Assembly: GCF_017114985.1 (NCBI RefSeq)
Contig: NZ_JABXKP010000075.1
Location: 62,001-126,000 of the forward strand
Direction of reading: 5' to 3'
Source: Nostoc sp. JL33
GTDB taxonomy: Bacteria > Cyanobacteriota > Cyanobacteriia > Cyanobacteriales > Nostocaceae
Length of the DNA: 64,000 nucleotides
Shown: one piece after another, positions 51,559-60,317 of the stretch
Numbering within the stretch: the stretch's first letter is position 1
Layout of the letters: each line of letters starts with the position of its first letter
Notes under the pieces: model-generated
Told to the model about the DNA's origin: nothing
The model's input: the letters and a program-made list of their open reading frames with translations, nothing else
The model's database searches: none
Translations under genes and position numbers: made by a program

Positions 51559-52596
51559 TTAAGGTGCTGGGTTTGGAGACTGAGCATGAACTATATCCAA
51601 CTCTTCCAAAATGTCTTTGTCAAGAACTACATTTACACTTTCTAAATTCTCTTTGAGTTGTTGCAGTGTGGTAGCACCAATAATTGTGCTAGGCACAAAC
51701 CAACGACTCCGCACGAATGCTAATGCTAGATGCGCTGGACTTAGTTGATGGCGCTTGGCAATTTCCACATAAGCTGCTACTGCTTGACTTACTTTTGGTT
51801 TGAGATAGCGCTGACCAAAATTTTCAAACAACGTGACTCTTGCTTTCTCTGGTTTGCCATTTAGGTATTTGCCAGTCAAGAAGCCAAACGCCAAAGGGCT
51901 ATAAGCTAGTAACCCAATTTCTTCGTGATAAACTGCTTCTGCTAAGGCTCCGTCGAATACTCGATTTAGCAAGTTATAAGCATTTTGAATCGAAACAACT
52001 TTGGGCAATCCTAATTGTTTAGCAGCGTTACTAAACTGGGCAACGCCCCAAGGTGTTTCATTACTCAAACCGATATAGCGAATTTTTCCTGCCTTAATTA
52101 CGTCGTCAAAAACTGCTAGCTGTTCAGGAATGGGAACTGTTTCTCCTAGCTGAGTTGGATCGAATACCGTTTGTCCAAACCGTGGCACGTAGCGATCAGG
52201 CCAGTGGATTTGGTACAGATCAATATAATCCGTCTGTAATCTTTTTAGACTATCATCTACAGCTTGTTTGATATTATCACGGTCAATTGCTTTGGCTCCA
52301 CCACGTAACCATTTAAAGCCTCGACCAGGGCCAGCAATCTTAGTCGCTATAATAAGTTGATCTCTTTGTTGATGCTTTAACCATTCCCCAATATAAGTCT
52401 CAGTTAATCCATAAGTTTCGCCACTTGTTGGCACAGGGTACATCTCCGCCGCATCAATAAAGTTGACTCCTTGGGCAATAGAATAATCTAGCTGCTCGTG
52501 GGCTTCTTCAATAGTATTTTGCTGTCCATAGGTCATGGTGCCCAGACAAATTTCAGAAACTTTTAACTCACTCTTGCCAAGTTGGTTATACTTCAT
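51559..52596 (-). CDS. Aldo/keto reductase, Tas type
   Basis: 345 residues. The barrel start MKYNQLGKSELKVSEICLGT, MTYGQQNTIEEAHEQLDYSI, the catalytic Asp/Tyr region NFIDAAEMYPVPTSGETYGL, the Lys in LIIATKIAGPGRGFKWLRGG, and DYIDLYQIHWPDRYVP. The PVP...GETYG and WLRGG segments are those of the E. coli Tas subgroup. NADPH binding lies in VRSRWFVPSTIIGATTLQQL. Substrate is a carbonyl compound, not determined. ATG 52596. Confidence 0.9.
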   Translation of the reverse strand: MKYNQLGKSELKVSEICLGTMTYGQQNTIEEAHEQLDYSIAQGVNFIDAAEMYPVPTSGETYGLTETYIGEWLKHQQRDQLIIATKIAGPGRGFKWLRGGAKAIDRDNIKQAVDDSLKRLQTDYIDLYQIHWPDRYVPRFGQTVFDPTQLGETVPIPEQLAVFDDVIKAGKIRYIGLSNETPWGVAQFSNAAKQLGLPKVVSIQNAYNLLNRVFDGALAEAVYHEEIGLLAYSPLAFGFLTGKYLNGKPEKARVTLFENFGQRYLKPKVSQAVAAYVEIAKRHQLSPAHLALAFVRSRWFVPSTIIGATTLQQLKENLESVNVVLDKDILEELDIVHAQSPNPAP

Positions 52597-52925
52597 ATTT
52601 CTGCGTTGTTATTCAGTCGATTTAACAGTGATATTTTTGTTAGATATTTTGCATTTTGTCAAGGACGATATTTTTTTAACTGAATTAGCTTCAAACAACA
52701 CTAAATTTGGCACTAAGCCAATATAAATTTGTCAGCAAATAAATATTAATTTGTCAATACCCCTATAAATTGATAGATAAACCGTATTTAATAGACACAG
52801 TTGTTTATTATTGCATAGATGAACCAGATAAGTAAGCTAGCTTGAAGTAATAAAAGTTCTAAAATTGTAGTAGAAAATACTTGCTTTTATTGAATATTTG
52901 TGAAATGGACTATTTTAGTCTGAGC

Positions 52926-52963
52926 ATATACTACGATAAACCACTATACTTACCGTAGTATAT
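52926..52963. promoter_or_regulatory. Inverted repeat, possible operator
   Basis: Perfect 10-bp arms ATATACTACG/CGTAGTATAT spaced by 18 bp, about 670 bp before the first Crp/Fnr gene and 330 bp before the aldo/keto reductase start. A protein binding role is inferred from symmetry only. Confidence 0.35.
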
Positions 52964-53541
52964 CAAAAAATCTTAAGATTATTCTAGAATTAAGTCTTAA
53001 TAAATGTTCATATTAATATACTATGTTCTAAGTAGCTTGTCTTCACAGCAATCAAAATATACTAAGTTTACTTAGAATAGTTCACAACATCTGGTGGCAA
53101 TCACAAAGATTTAGGCTTGTAAGTACTTGCATAACCAGGAATTTTTTGCTGCGATCGCTGACAACAATGCTCATGTCTATAGCAATATGATTAGTGAACA
53201 TAATTAGACTTAATTATGCGATCGCAAGTGCAATTACAGTGAAAATTAGCAATTCCAATTGTTGGGATTGCTTACCTTTGAGCCGACACTACTGATTTTT
53301 AACTTTGCTAAAGCCTGGATTTAACAACGCAGAAATAGTTTTTTCTTGTGGTATCTACTTACTATTTTGCTATGCAATTTGTATTATTTTGCTCTCAAGC
53401 TTTATATAGATGCTTTAGCTGGCTATACCAACTTTTTTGTTCTACATCAGGATTTATTTGCTACTGTAAATCACTAATTTAATTATGTTATATTATATAT
53501 ATAAATATAAAAATATATTTTATTAAAACTTTTTTAGGGAT

Positions 53542-53634
53542 TACACCTTTTGACATATAGGATCGGATTCTTGATTTTTCTCCTTATGCCGCGAGTTGCC
53601 TTTTCTAGAGACGGCTATATTTAGGAGAATCCCA
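53542..53634 (+). promoter_or_regulatory. Duplicated leader of Crp gene 1
   Basis: TACACCTTTTGACATATAGG and the following 75 bp up to the start codon are closely matched by 54468-54562 before the second gene (TACACCTTTTGACATTTAGG), including GAGTTG(C/G)CTTTTCTA. The TTGACA could be a -35 box. Ribosome site AGGAG at 53622-53626. Confidence 0.65.
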
Positions 53635-54372
53635 ATGTCATTAAACAAAAATACCCTTGAGCAACCAGCAAATAATTTGCTGGCAGCTTTGCCAGCCAGT
53701 GATTATGAGCGTCTTCTCCCCCATCTAAAGCTAGTTTCGCTCTCAAATCGGCAAGTCCTTTACGAAGCAGGCGAAGCGATCGCACAGGTCTATTTTCCTA
53801 ATAAGGCAGTGGTTTCTATAATCACTACTATGGAAGATGGCTCGACTGTGGAAGCTGGTTTAGTGAGCAATGAAGGTATGGTGGGCATCCCAGTAATTTT
53901 AGGAGACAACATCGCAACCACAACAGCATTAGTGCAGATTCCAGACGGTGCTATGCAAATGGATGCGGATATACTCAGAAGCGAGTTCAATCGGGGTACA
54001 GCCCTTCAAAGCCTGTTGCTGCGCTACGTGCAAGGTATGTACACTCAAATGGCACAAGGATCTGCCTGCAACCGTCTTCATAAACTAGAAGGGCGGCTGG
54101 CTCGGTGGTTGCTGACAGTTTCTGACCGTCTGGAATCAGAGGAATTTCCACTCACCCAAGAATTTATCTCCCAGATGCTGGGTGTACGTCGCGCTGGTGT
54201 CACCGAAGCAGCTAACATCCTGAGCGAAGCCGGAATAATCAGCTACCAGCGTGGTCAGATTAACATCCTGAATCGAGAGGCTTTAGAAAAAACCTCCTGC
54301 GAATGTTATCAGATTATAGAAAATGAATTTGTTCGTTTATTGGGCAATAACCCCAATAAACGGGGAAAATAA
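53635..54372 (+). CDS. Crp/Fnr family regulator, copy 1
   Basis: The start is ATG 53635 (MSLNKNTLEQPANNLLAALP), 245 residues. A cNMP-binding-like beta domain (residues about 20-140: LKLVSLSNRQVLYEAGEAIA, VYFPNKAVVSIITTMEDGST, GLVSNEGMVGIPVILGDN) is followed by the long dimer helix and a Crp winged helix (FPLTQEFISQMLGVRRAGVT, ISYQRGQINILNREALE). The ligand pocket lacks the usual GE-x-A/RTA cAMP motif, so another effector or none is likely. Two more paralogues follow on the same strand. Confidence 0.88.
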   Translation: MSLNKNTLEQPANNLLAALPASDYERLLPHLKLVSLSNRQVLYEAGEAIAQVYFPNKAVVSIITTMEDGSTVEAGLVSNEGMVGIPVILGDNIATTTALVQIPDGAMQMDADILRSEFNRGTALQSLLLRYVQGMYTQMAQGSACNRLHKLEGRLARWLLTVSDRLESEEFPLTQEFISQMLGVRRAGVTEAANILSEAGIISYQRGQINILNREALEKTSCECYQIIENEFVRLLGNNPNKRGK

Positions 54373-54467
54373 TTTTTTTGAAGCTTCTGTGTACGAAACC
54401 CCACAGACTCGAAGAACTGTGTTAATTTAAGATTTTTTAGATTGTCCCCGTGTTTCTTTAGCGAATA

Positions 54468-54562
54468 CACCTTTTGACATTTAGGATCAGATCCTTAAAT
54501 CCTTTCCTTGTGCCCTGAGTTGGCTTTTCTAAAGTCACCTACCTTAAGGAGAGTGACTTTTA
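54468..54562 (+). promoter_or_regulatory. Duplicated leader of Crp gene 2
   Basis: Copy of the leader at 53542-53634, with TTGACA at 54474-54479 and ribosome site AAGGAG at 54546-54551. It shows that gene and promoter region were duplicated together, so copy 2 probably has its own start of transcription. Confidence 0.6.
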
Positions 54563-55309
54563 ATGCCATTAGATAAAAACCTTTTTCAGCTACCACCAAA
54601 TAAGCTGCTCGCAGCTTTGCCAGCCAGTGATTATCAACGTCTTGTCCCCCATCTAAAGCTCGTTTCGCTCCCACTTCGGCAAATCCTTTACCAAGCAGGC
54701 GAACCGATCACACACGTCTATTTTCCTGATAAGTCAATGGTTTCTATAGTCACCACTATGGAAGATGGCTCAACGGCGGAAGTTGGGATAGTAAGCAATG
54801 AAGGTATGGTGGGTATCCCGGTAATTTTAGGAGACAACACCACAACCACAACAGCATTTGTGCAGATTGCGGGCGCTGGAATGCAGATGGATGCAGATAT
54901 ACTAAGAGCCGAGTTCAATCGCGGCGGAGCTATTCAAACCCTGTTGCTACGCTACGTACAAGCTGTATATTCTGAACTGGCGCAAGGAGTTGCCTGCAAC
55001 CGTCTCCATATACTAGAAGAACGGCTGGCTCGTTGGCTACTCACAGTTTCTGACCGTCTGGAATCAGAGGATTTTCCGCTCACGCAAGAATTTATCGCCC
55101 AGATGCTAGGTGTACGTCGTTCTGGTGTGACAGTAGCGGCTAGCACCCTCAGCCGAGCCGGAATGCTCGCCTACCAACGCGGTAAAATTAGCATCCTCAA
55201 TCGAGAGGATTTGGAAGCAACTTCCTGCGAGTGTTATCGAGTCATACAAAAGGAATTTGCTCGGTTACTTGGCAAGAAGCCAAGTAACCGAGCCGGAAAA
55301 ATTTTTTGA
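54563..55309 (+). CDS. Crp/Fnr family regulator, copy 2
   Basis: 248 residues. Same two-domain layout as copy 1: VYFPDKSMVSIVTTMEDGST, GIVSNEGMVGIPVILGDNTT, FPLTQEFIAQMLGVRRSGVT, LAYQRGKISILNREDLEATS. It is closer to copy 3 than to copy 1 in the helix-turn-helix (RRSGVT...ASTLSRAGM), so copies 2 and 3 share the later duplication. A conserved CECYR follows the wing. The extreme 3' end of the gene contains a perfect 12-bp hairpin (55262-55290) that seems to double as terminator. Confidence 0.88.
   Translation: MPLDKNLFQLPPNKLLAALPASDYQRLVPHLKLVSLPLRQILYQAGEPITHVYFPDKSMVSIVTTMEDGSTAEVGIVSNEGMVGIPVILGDNTTTTTAFVQIAGAGMQMDADILRAEFNRGGAIQTLLLRYVQAVYSELAQGVACNRLHILEERLARWLLTVSDRLESEDFPLTQEFIAQMLGVRRSGVTVAASTLSRAGMLAYQRGKISILNREDLEATSCECYRVIQKEFARLLGKKPSNRAGKIF
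55262..55303 (+). terminator. Hairpin within the 3' end of Crp gene 2
   Basis: CGGTTACTTGGC/GCCAAGTAACCG with a five-base loop, followed after 11 nt by ATTTTTTG. It overlaps the last codons of the gene (LLGKKPSNRAG). Confidence 0.55.
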
Positions 55310-55389
55310 GTTATCTGTACGAAACCGAACAGACTCGCAAAGGTAACTTGATTTAAAGTATTTTGAGGAAATTTATCTTTTAATGTTCA

Positions 55390-56121
55390 GTGAGTGAAAA
55401 CACTCTTAAGCCGCAAGTAAATAGATTACTTGCGGCTTTGCCAGCCAGTGATTATCAGCGTCTTGTTCCGCACCTGAAGTTAGTTTCGCTTCCCACTCGG
55501 AAAGTTATTTATGAACCAGGAGAACCCATCACACATGTCTATTTTCCGCAAAACGCAGTGGTTTCTATAGTCACTATTATGAAAGATGGTTCGACGGTGG
55601 AAGTTGGGATAGTGAGCAATGAAGGCATGGTGGGTATCCCAGTAATTTTAGGAGGTAACACAACAACCACAAAAGGGTTTGTCCAAGTTTCGGGCGCTGG
55701 AATGCAGATCGATGCAGATATACTTAGAGCCGAGTTCAATCGCGGCGGAGCTATTCAAAACCTGCTGCTACGTTATGTACGATCTGTATACTCTGAACTT
55801 GCACAAGGATGTGCTTGCAACCGTCTTCATACCCTAGAGGAACGGCTAGCTCGTTGGCTTCTCACAGTCTCTGACCGGTTGGAATCAGAGGATTTTCCGC
55901 TCACGCAAGAATTTATCGCCCAGATGCTGGGTGTACGTCGTTCCGGTGTCACACTAGCGGCTAGCACCCTCAGCCGAGCCGGAATGATTCGCTACCAACG
56001 TGGTAAAATTAGCATCCTGAACCGAGAGCATTTGGAAGCAACTTCCTGCGAGTGTTATCGAGTTATACAAAAGGAATTTACTCGGTTGCTGGGGAATCAG
56101 CCAAGGCGCGATCGCAGATGA
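55390..56121 (+). CDS. Crp/Fnr family regulator, copy 3
   Basis: 243 residues from GTG 55390. It has the same domains: VYFPQNAVVSIVTIMKDGST, GIVSNEGMVGIPVILGGNTT, FPLTQEFIAQMLGVRRSGVT, IRYQRGKISILNREHLEATS. Its leader lacks the duplicated TTGACA segment of the other two, and the gap from copy 2 is only 80 bp, so it may depend on read-through. The N-terminus is a few residues shorter than in its paralogues. Confidence 0.88.
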   Translation: MSENTLKPQVNRLLAALPASDYQRLVPHLKLVSLPTRKVIYEPGEPITHVYFPQNAVVSIVTIMKDGSTVEVGIVSNEGMVGIPVILGGNTTTTKGFVQVSGAGMQIDADILRAEFNRGGAIQNLLLRYVRSVYSELAQGCACNRLHTLEERLARWLLTVSDRLESEDFPLTQEFIAQMLGVRRSGVTLAASTLSRAGMIRYQRGKISILNREHLEATSCECYRVIQKEFTRLLGNQPRRDRR

Positions 56122-56274
56122 ATTATTTTAATTTTTTATGTCCGACACCGGACAGACGCTTGCTAGCTAGTTCCGATAATATTTGGTAAGCTATCCATCA
56201 AATCGTATTTATAAATACGTGCCTTTTGATGTTATTGCTACTCCAAGTCTTTGATTTACAGGGCGGTGAGAATA

Positions 56275-56685
56275 ATGTCAAACCAATCGATATCTTTTAA
56301 AGGTCTGCGATTGCTCGTTGTGGATGATGACCCTGATACCAGAACATTACTTACCTTCCTGTTTGAATTAGATGGAGCAGAGATCGTCACAGCCGCTTCA
56401 GTAGATGAGGCTTTAGAAATAATGTCAGTTTTTAAACCAGATATCCTAATTAGTGACATTTATTTACCAGGTGAAGACGGCTACTCACTGCTATTGAAGA
56501 TCAGAAATCTCGAAGCAAAGCGAGGGAGAAAGATTCCAGCTATTGCTCTGACAGCATCTGCTTTGGACGAAGACCGTAATCATGCATTGTTAGTAGGTTA
56601 TGATATATATCGGTGCAAGCCGATAGACTTAGAGGAGTTAGCTTCTGTGGTTGCTAGTTTAACAGGACTCGAACAATACGTTTGA
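56275..56685 (+). CDS. Single-domain response regulator (receiver)
   Basis: The start is set at ATG 56275 (MSNQSISFKGLRLLVVDDDP), 136 residues; codons from 56251 are also open. Receiver features: acidic pair VVDDDPDTR, phosphorylated Asp in DILISDIYLPGEDGY, Thr/Ser in AIALTASALDED and Lys in YRCKPIDLEEL. There is no output domain, so it acts by binding a partner, CheY-like. It lies 154 bp after the third Crp gene on the same strand. Kinase partner unknown. Confidence 0.88.
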   Translation: MSNQSISFKGLRLLVVDDDPDTRTLLTFLFELDGAEIVTAASVDEALEIMSVFKPDILISDIYLPGEDGYSLLLKIRNLEAKRGRKIPAIALTASALDEDRNHALLVGYDIYRCKPIDLEELASVVASLTGLEQYV

Positions 56686-57126
56686 CCTATTTCGATGCAA
56701 CAAGGTAGAAGGTTGGTCAAGGCAGTAAGCAAGAAAGCTTAACTAATTTAACTAAATTTTATTTATTTTCTCAGGAATCTTTTTAGAGCTTACGCATTGA
56801 CCGAAAATACTATCTGATCAGAAAAACCTGGTCTGTCGTAGGGGTAAACCGCATTGCTAAACCCCTAGACTGGGTATGTGTTTACCATAAAAGTAATGAT
56901 TAATCAAAGCCTGAAACGGCCTATTTTCGGTAAACCATATCATGATTAATTTGTACAGTGCGTAATAAGTAGGTAGGCGGGAAAATTCATAACTACGTCA
57001 TTGCGAGTGAAACGTTCGCGTAGCATCTCCTTGGCGCAGCCTCTCGTAGAGAAGAGTTGCGATCGCAAAGGTTTCGAGCATTTTATATTTAGTTACATAG
57101 TTAGGTTTGTTTATGTCCACCTAATT

Positions 57127-57328
57127 ATCATGCCCAGATAATTAGTTATGATTCCCACAGTCATTGCACCCCACACGCCAGTCGAGGAAAGGGGGAAACC
57201 CCCTCCCCTGTTCCCGCGCTGGTGGCTCCCCTTAATCCCCTAAGAGCCTGCTCTTAGGGGAGACAAAGCGCAGCTTTGACTCTTTGGGGTTCTTCGGGTT
57301 TAATAAGTAATCAAGCGGGCATGATATA
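57127..57328. mobile_element. MITE-like element, copy B
   Basis: Ends ATCATGCCCAGATAATTAGT and, reverse-complemented from the right, ATCATGCCCGCTTGATTACT. Right-half interior shared with copy A (57233-57300: AAGAGCCTGCTCTTAGG, AAAGCGCAGCTTTGACTCTT). The left interior (CCCCACACGCCAGTCGAGGA) is unrelated to copy A. Confidence 0.65.
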
Positions 57329-57518
57329 ACCCTCTTGTGTCACTGTCCGAAAACTTTTGCCATTTCTGAATTCTAGAGCTTTTGTATACGAAGCGCTCGC
57401 AAGATTTTTTCCTAATAACAAATAGAATAACCAAGTTTTTGTAATAGGATAGCTTGTATTGATTGACTGATAAAGCTTCTAGAGATTATCCTCCCAAAGA
57501 GTGACACAAGAGGGATAA
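57325..57518. mobile_element. Inverted-repeat element next to MITE B
   Basis: ATAACCCTCTTGTGTCACTG at the left is matched by the reverse complement of AGAGTGACACAAGAGGGATA at the right (57498-57517). About 190 bp, non-coding. Its left end overlaps the last bases of MITE copy B, so one probably inserted against the other. Confidence 0.6.
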
Positions 57519-57670
57519 GTCCTACTTTTGACTAATTTTATTTTTTCTTAATTTCGCTACCAGTAAAAACCTGCTGAAAGGTAGAGATATAAAATATACT
57601 AAGAATAAATACAGAGAATTACTTGGTTATTCTCTGCGAAGACTCATTTTTTCATATTAAGGAGCGCATC

Positions 57671-58339
57671 ATGGAATATCTTGCTTATTCCCAAATGTTT
57701 ATTGCTCAAGAAGAAGCATCTGGAAACACCAAATCTAATCCCCCTAAATCTGAATGGAATTGGAAAAAACTTTTTAAATCTTCCCACATAGTTATTACTA
57801 AAGAAGAGACATCTGGAATCACAAAATCTAAATTCAATTGGGAAAAACTGCTTAAATCTTCAGCTTGGTTAGCTCTCGCTGGCGTTGGTGTATTACTTGT
57901 TGCTGTTAGCCAAATTCAAATGAGTTCGGCTGCATATGTAAAGACTAACGGCAGTTGTTTACGTATCCGTACAGGCCCAAGTGCCAGCTACTCATATGTG
58001 GACTGTGTACCAAATGGCGCAACACTTCCAGCTATTCAAAGGTATGAAAACGGTTTTGCTAGGCTTTCTACGGGTAGATACGTTTTTGCCCGATGGATTG
58101 GTGATAGACCTAACAATCTTAGTGTGAGTAGACCTGGTGGTGTTGGCGGTTCGGTGATTCTTACCCCTGGTTCTAAAGGTCTGCTTGTCAGAGACGTTCA
58201 AACAGCTTTAGGTAATCTCACGGTTGATGGAATTTACGGTCGAGAAACTGTTAGCCGAGTCCGAAGCTTTCAGGCAAGTAAAGGTCTACTTGTAGATGGT
58301 GTTGTGGGCCCCGAAACTCGATCAGCTCTGGGTATTTAG
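57671..58339 (+). CDS. SH3b and peptidoglycan-binding domain protein
   Basis: The start is ATG 57671 after AAGGAG, 222 residues. The cytoplasmic N-terminus has two similar units of about 27 residues (IAQEEASGNTK...WNWKKLFKSS and ITKEETSGITKSKFNWEKLL). A single membrane helix follows (SAWLALAGVGVLLVAVSQIQ), then an SH3b domain (GSCLRIRTGPSASYSYVDCV) and a C-terminal PG-binding domain (GLLVRDVQTALGNLTVDGIY, LLVDGVVGPETRSALGI). It would be anchored in the inner membrane and hold the cell wall. No hydrolase domain is present. Confidence 0.85.
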   Translation: MEYLAYSQMFIAQEEASGNTKSNPPKSEWNWKKLFKSSHIVITKEETSGITKSKFNWEKLLKSSAWLALAGVGVLLVAVSQIQMSSAAYVKTNGSCLRIRTGPSASYSYVDCVPNGATLPAIQRYENGFARLSTGRYVFARWIGDRPNNLSVSRPGGVGGSVILTPGSKGLLVRDVQTALGNLTVDGIYGRETVSRVRSFQASKGLLVDGVVGPETRSALGI

Positions 58340-58410
58340 CCATAAGCCACCCTTTGAAAATCTCCTTTTCAAGTTTTACCTGTTTTCTTGTGAGATGGAG
58401 AGATACATCG

Positions 58411-58438
58411 GTAGGGGGGTACAACTGTACGCCCCTAC
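58411..58438. repeat. GTAGGGG hairpin repeat
   Basis: GTAGGGGGGTACAACTGTAC then GCCCCTAC. Intergenic between the convergent SH3b and wecB genes, same family as 5977-6008. Confidence 0.65.
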
Positions 58439-58480
58439 AAGCGATTTATTTAACCAGTTTCGCTAAGTTGATGTTAGTGA

Positions 58481-59593
58481 TCAAAGACCCAAGTAATTTT
58501 GTACAATCTGCAAAATGCGCTCTGCTGCATGACCATCCCCAAAGGGATTAATTGCATTTGCCATTGTTTCATAAGCATCTGGATCACTGAGTAACTCCGC
58601 AGCAGCTGCAAAAATGTTCTCACTCGTAGTGCCTACAAGTTTAGCTGTACCGGCTGCAACAGCCTCTGGTCTTTCGGTGGTGTCTCTCAAAACCAGTACT
58701 GGTTTTCCCAAACTGGGGGCTTCTTCCTGCAAGCCACCAGAGTCAGTGAGCAAAAGATGCGATCGCCCAATTGCTCCCACCAATTCGCCATAATCTAGAG
58801 GTTCTGTTAAGAAAATTCGGGGATGATTCCCTAAAAGTTCCTGCAACGGGACTCGCACTGTCGGATTGCGGTGCAATGGTAAAAGCATTGCTGTATCAGG
58901 AAACTTGTCTAAAATGTGTAAAAAGCCCTGAGCGATCGCTTGGAGTGGTTCTCCCCAATTCTCCCGCCGATGAACTGTTGCTAACAAAACGCGATATGAT
59001 TCCCAGTCTAAGCCTGGCACATTGCAGACTGCTTGGGTTGCAGCTACATTCAACAGCGCATCAATTACCGTGTTACCCGTCATGTGAATTTCACCCAAAA
59101 CACCAGAACGGTGCAAATTTTCCACAGCCCAAGGAGTCGGCGCAAAGTGCAACTGAGTAATTTGAGAAATCAACCGCCGATTAGCTTCTTCTGGGTAAGG
59201 ATTGAATATATCATCAGTTCTTAACCCTGCTTCTACATGACCCACAGGGATTTTTTGATAAAAAGCTGCCAAAGCTGCGGCAAAAGCCGTGGTAGTGTCT
59301 CCCTGCACCAGCACTAAATCAGGCTTTTTCTCCTGGAATAACGCTTCTAAACCTTGTAAGCTGCGGCAGGTAATATCATTTAGAGATTGCCGAGCCTGCA
59401 TAATTTCCAAGTTATAATCTGCCTTGATGTTGAACAGCTGCATAACTTGCTCAACCATCTCCCGATGCTGTCCAGTTAAAATTACTTGCAATTCAAAACC
59501 TGAAGACTTCTGGAAAACCTGAATCACTGGAGCTAGTTTAATCGCTTCTGGACGAGTACCCAAGATAATGCAAACGCATTTTTGATTAGTCAT
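58481..59593 (-). CDS. wecB: UDP-N-acetylglucosamine 2-epimerase (non-hydrolysing)
   Basis: 370 residues, full length. Family marks: ILGTRPEAIKLAPVIQVFQ, ILTGQHREMVEQVMQLF, VQGDTTTAFAAALAAF, VGHVEAGLRTDDIFNPYPEE, LATVHRRENWGEPLQAI, LLTDSGGLQEEAPSLGKPVL. It interconverts UDP-GlcNAc and UDP-ManNAc for cell-surface polysaccharide. The dehydrogenase WecC is not adjacent. It is convergent with the SH3b gene. Confidence 0.95.
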   Translation of the reverse strand: MTNQKCVCIILGTRPEAIKLAPVIQVFQKSSGFELQVILTGQHREMVEQVMQLFNIKADYNLEIMQARQSLNDITCRSLQGLEALFQEKKPDLVLVQGDTTTAFAAALAAFYQKIPVGHVEAGLRTDDIFNPYPEEANRRLISQITQLHFAPTPWAVENLHRSGVLGEIHMTGNTVIDALLNVAATQAVCNVPGLDWESYRVLLATVHRRENWGEPLQAIAQGFLHILDKFPDTAMLLPLHRNPTVRVPLQELLGNHPRIFLTEPLDYGELVGAIGRSHLLLTDSGGLQEEAPSLGKPVLVLRDTTERPEAVAAGTAKLVGTTSENIFAAAAELLSDPDAYETMANAINPFGDGHAAERILQIVQNYLGL

Positions 59594-59945
59594 TTCTCAT
59601 TAGTGATCTGTCATTTGCCAATCGTCTATAGTCAATGGTTTATGGTTAATAGTCAATAGTTCGCGGTCAATCATCACAGAAATCATAAATCTAAATGGAT
59701 AAATGACGCAAAATATCAAAAAAACCCAGCCAGCTTAACCGGGCTAATGCACTGTTTCTCTAATTCAACTATGTAATACAATACGCTTGGGTTAGCGTCT
59801 CTATAAGGTTTTTAGGTAAGGCATGATTAATTTCTGGAGATATCTAATGACTACATCTTGATCTGACAAGTTCAAATCCTAAAGAGCATGAAAAAACCCG
59901 GCTTAACCGGGCAGACGCACTGTTTGTCGAATTCACCTGTAATGA
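59594..59945. other. Intergenic with duplicated terminator
   Basis: Two copies of about 47 bp are present, at 59719-59767 and 59890-59934 (AAAAAACCC...GCTTAACCGGGC...GCACTGTTT). Each encodes an intrinsic terminator on the minus strand: GCCCGGTTAAGCCGGGTTTT and its imperfect twin AGCCCGGTTAAGCTGGCTGG. The rest has no gene. Confidence 0.6.
59888..59911 (-). terminator. Terminator of membrane-protein gene
   Basis: GCCCGGTTAAGCCGGGTTTT followed by TT, 35 bp after the stop of the minus-strand gene at 59946. A second similar terminator lies at 59719-59744. Confidence 0.8.
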
Positions 59946-60317
59946 CTATTTAATCTCACAAGTTAAAGGGCAAGCAGCGTAAACAGAAGTCTGCATTTTG
60001 TCTGCCTCTCCATGCAGCCAGCTTAACCATTTGATTTGATTAGGATGAACTCCTCTAAGAGTTAGCACACCCGCAGCCAATACAACAGCGATGATATTAA
60101 ACATGATTAAAGCGCCTGCTACAAGCAAAACAGCACTAACAGGCATCACAGATTGCAAGATAATCGACAGCAGACATCCCACCGTAGCCATCAAGACAAC
60201 TAGTGGAAAACCCACAACCAACAAGCAAACTGCCAATGTAAAAGTCCATATCAAAAAGCTTTTAATCATCATCAAGGAGTAGGTCTTTCCTAGATTAGAG
60301 CTTTGAGCAGAAACCAT
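59946..60317 (-). CDS. Hypothetical membrane protein
   Basis: 123 residues; ATG 60317 after a strong AGGAGG. Two or three hydrophobic segments cover about residues 18-83: SFLIWTFTLAVCLLVVGFPL, VVLMATVGCLLSIILQSVMP, AVLLVAGALIMFNIIAVVLA. A short polar tail with three Cys or near-Cys residues (SVYAACPLTCEIK) follows. I recognise no domain; proteins of this size with the VHPxxxxWLxWLHGxA tail are known from cyanobacteria only, as far as I can recall. Monocistronic with a double terminator. Confidence 0.6.
   Translation of the reverse strand: MVSAQSSNLGKTYSLMMIKSFLIWTFTLAVCLLVVGFPLVVLMATVGCLLSIILQSVMPVSAVLLVAGALIMFNIIAVVLAAGVLTLRGVHPNQIKWLSWLHGEADKMQTSVYAACPLTCEIK

Larger units (their letters stand above)
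52597..53634. other. Long AT-rich upstream region of the Crp cluster
   Basis: Contains an inverted repeat ATATACTACG (52926-52935) / CGTAGTATAT (52954-52963), 18 bp apart, that could be an operator. A putative promoter for the first Crp gene has TTGACA at 53550-53555. Otherwise AT-rich, no gene seen. Confidence 0.5.
56686..57670. other. Long intergenic region with mobile repeats
   Basis: Includes a composite repeat at 56998-57056 (GTCATTGCGAGTGAAACGTT then CTCTCGTAGAGAAG), the MITE-like copy B at 57127-57328 and an adjoining inverted-repeat element at 57325-57518. The last 100 bp are the promoter region of the SH3b gene. No gene seen. Confidence 0.6.
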
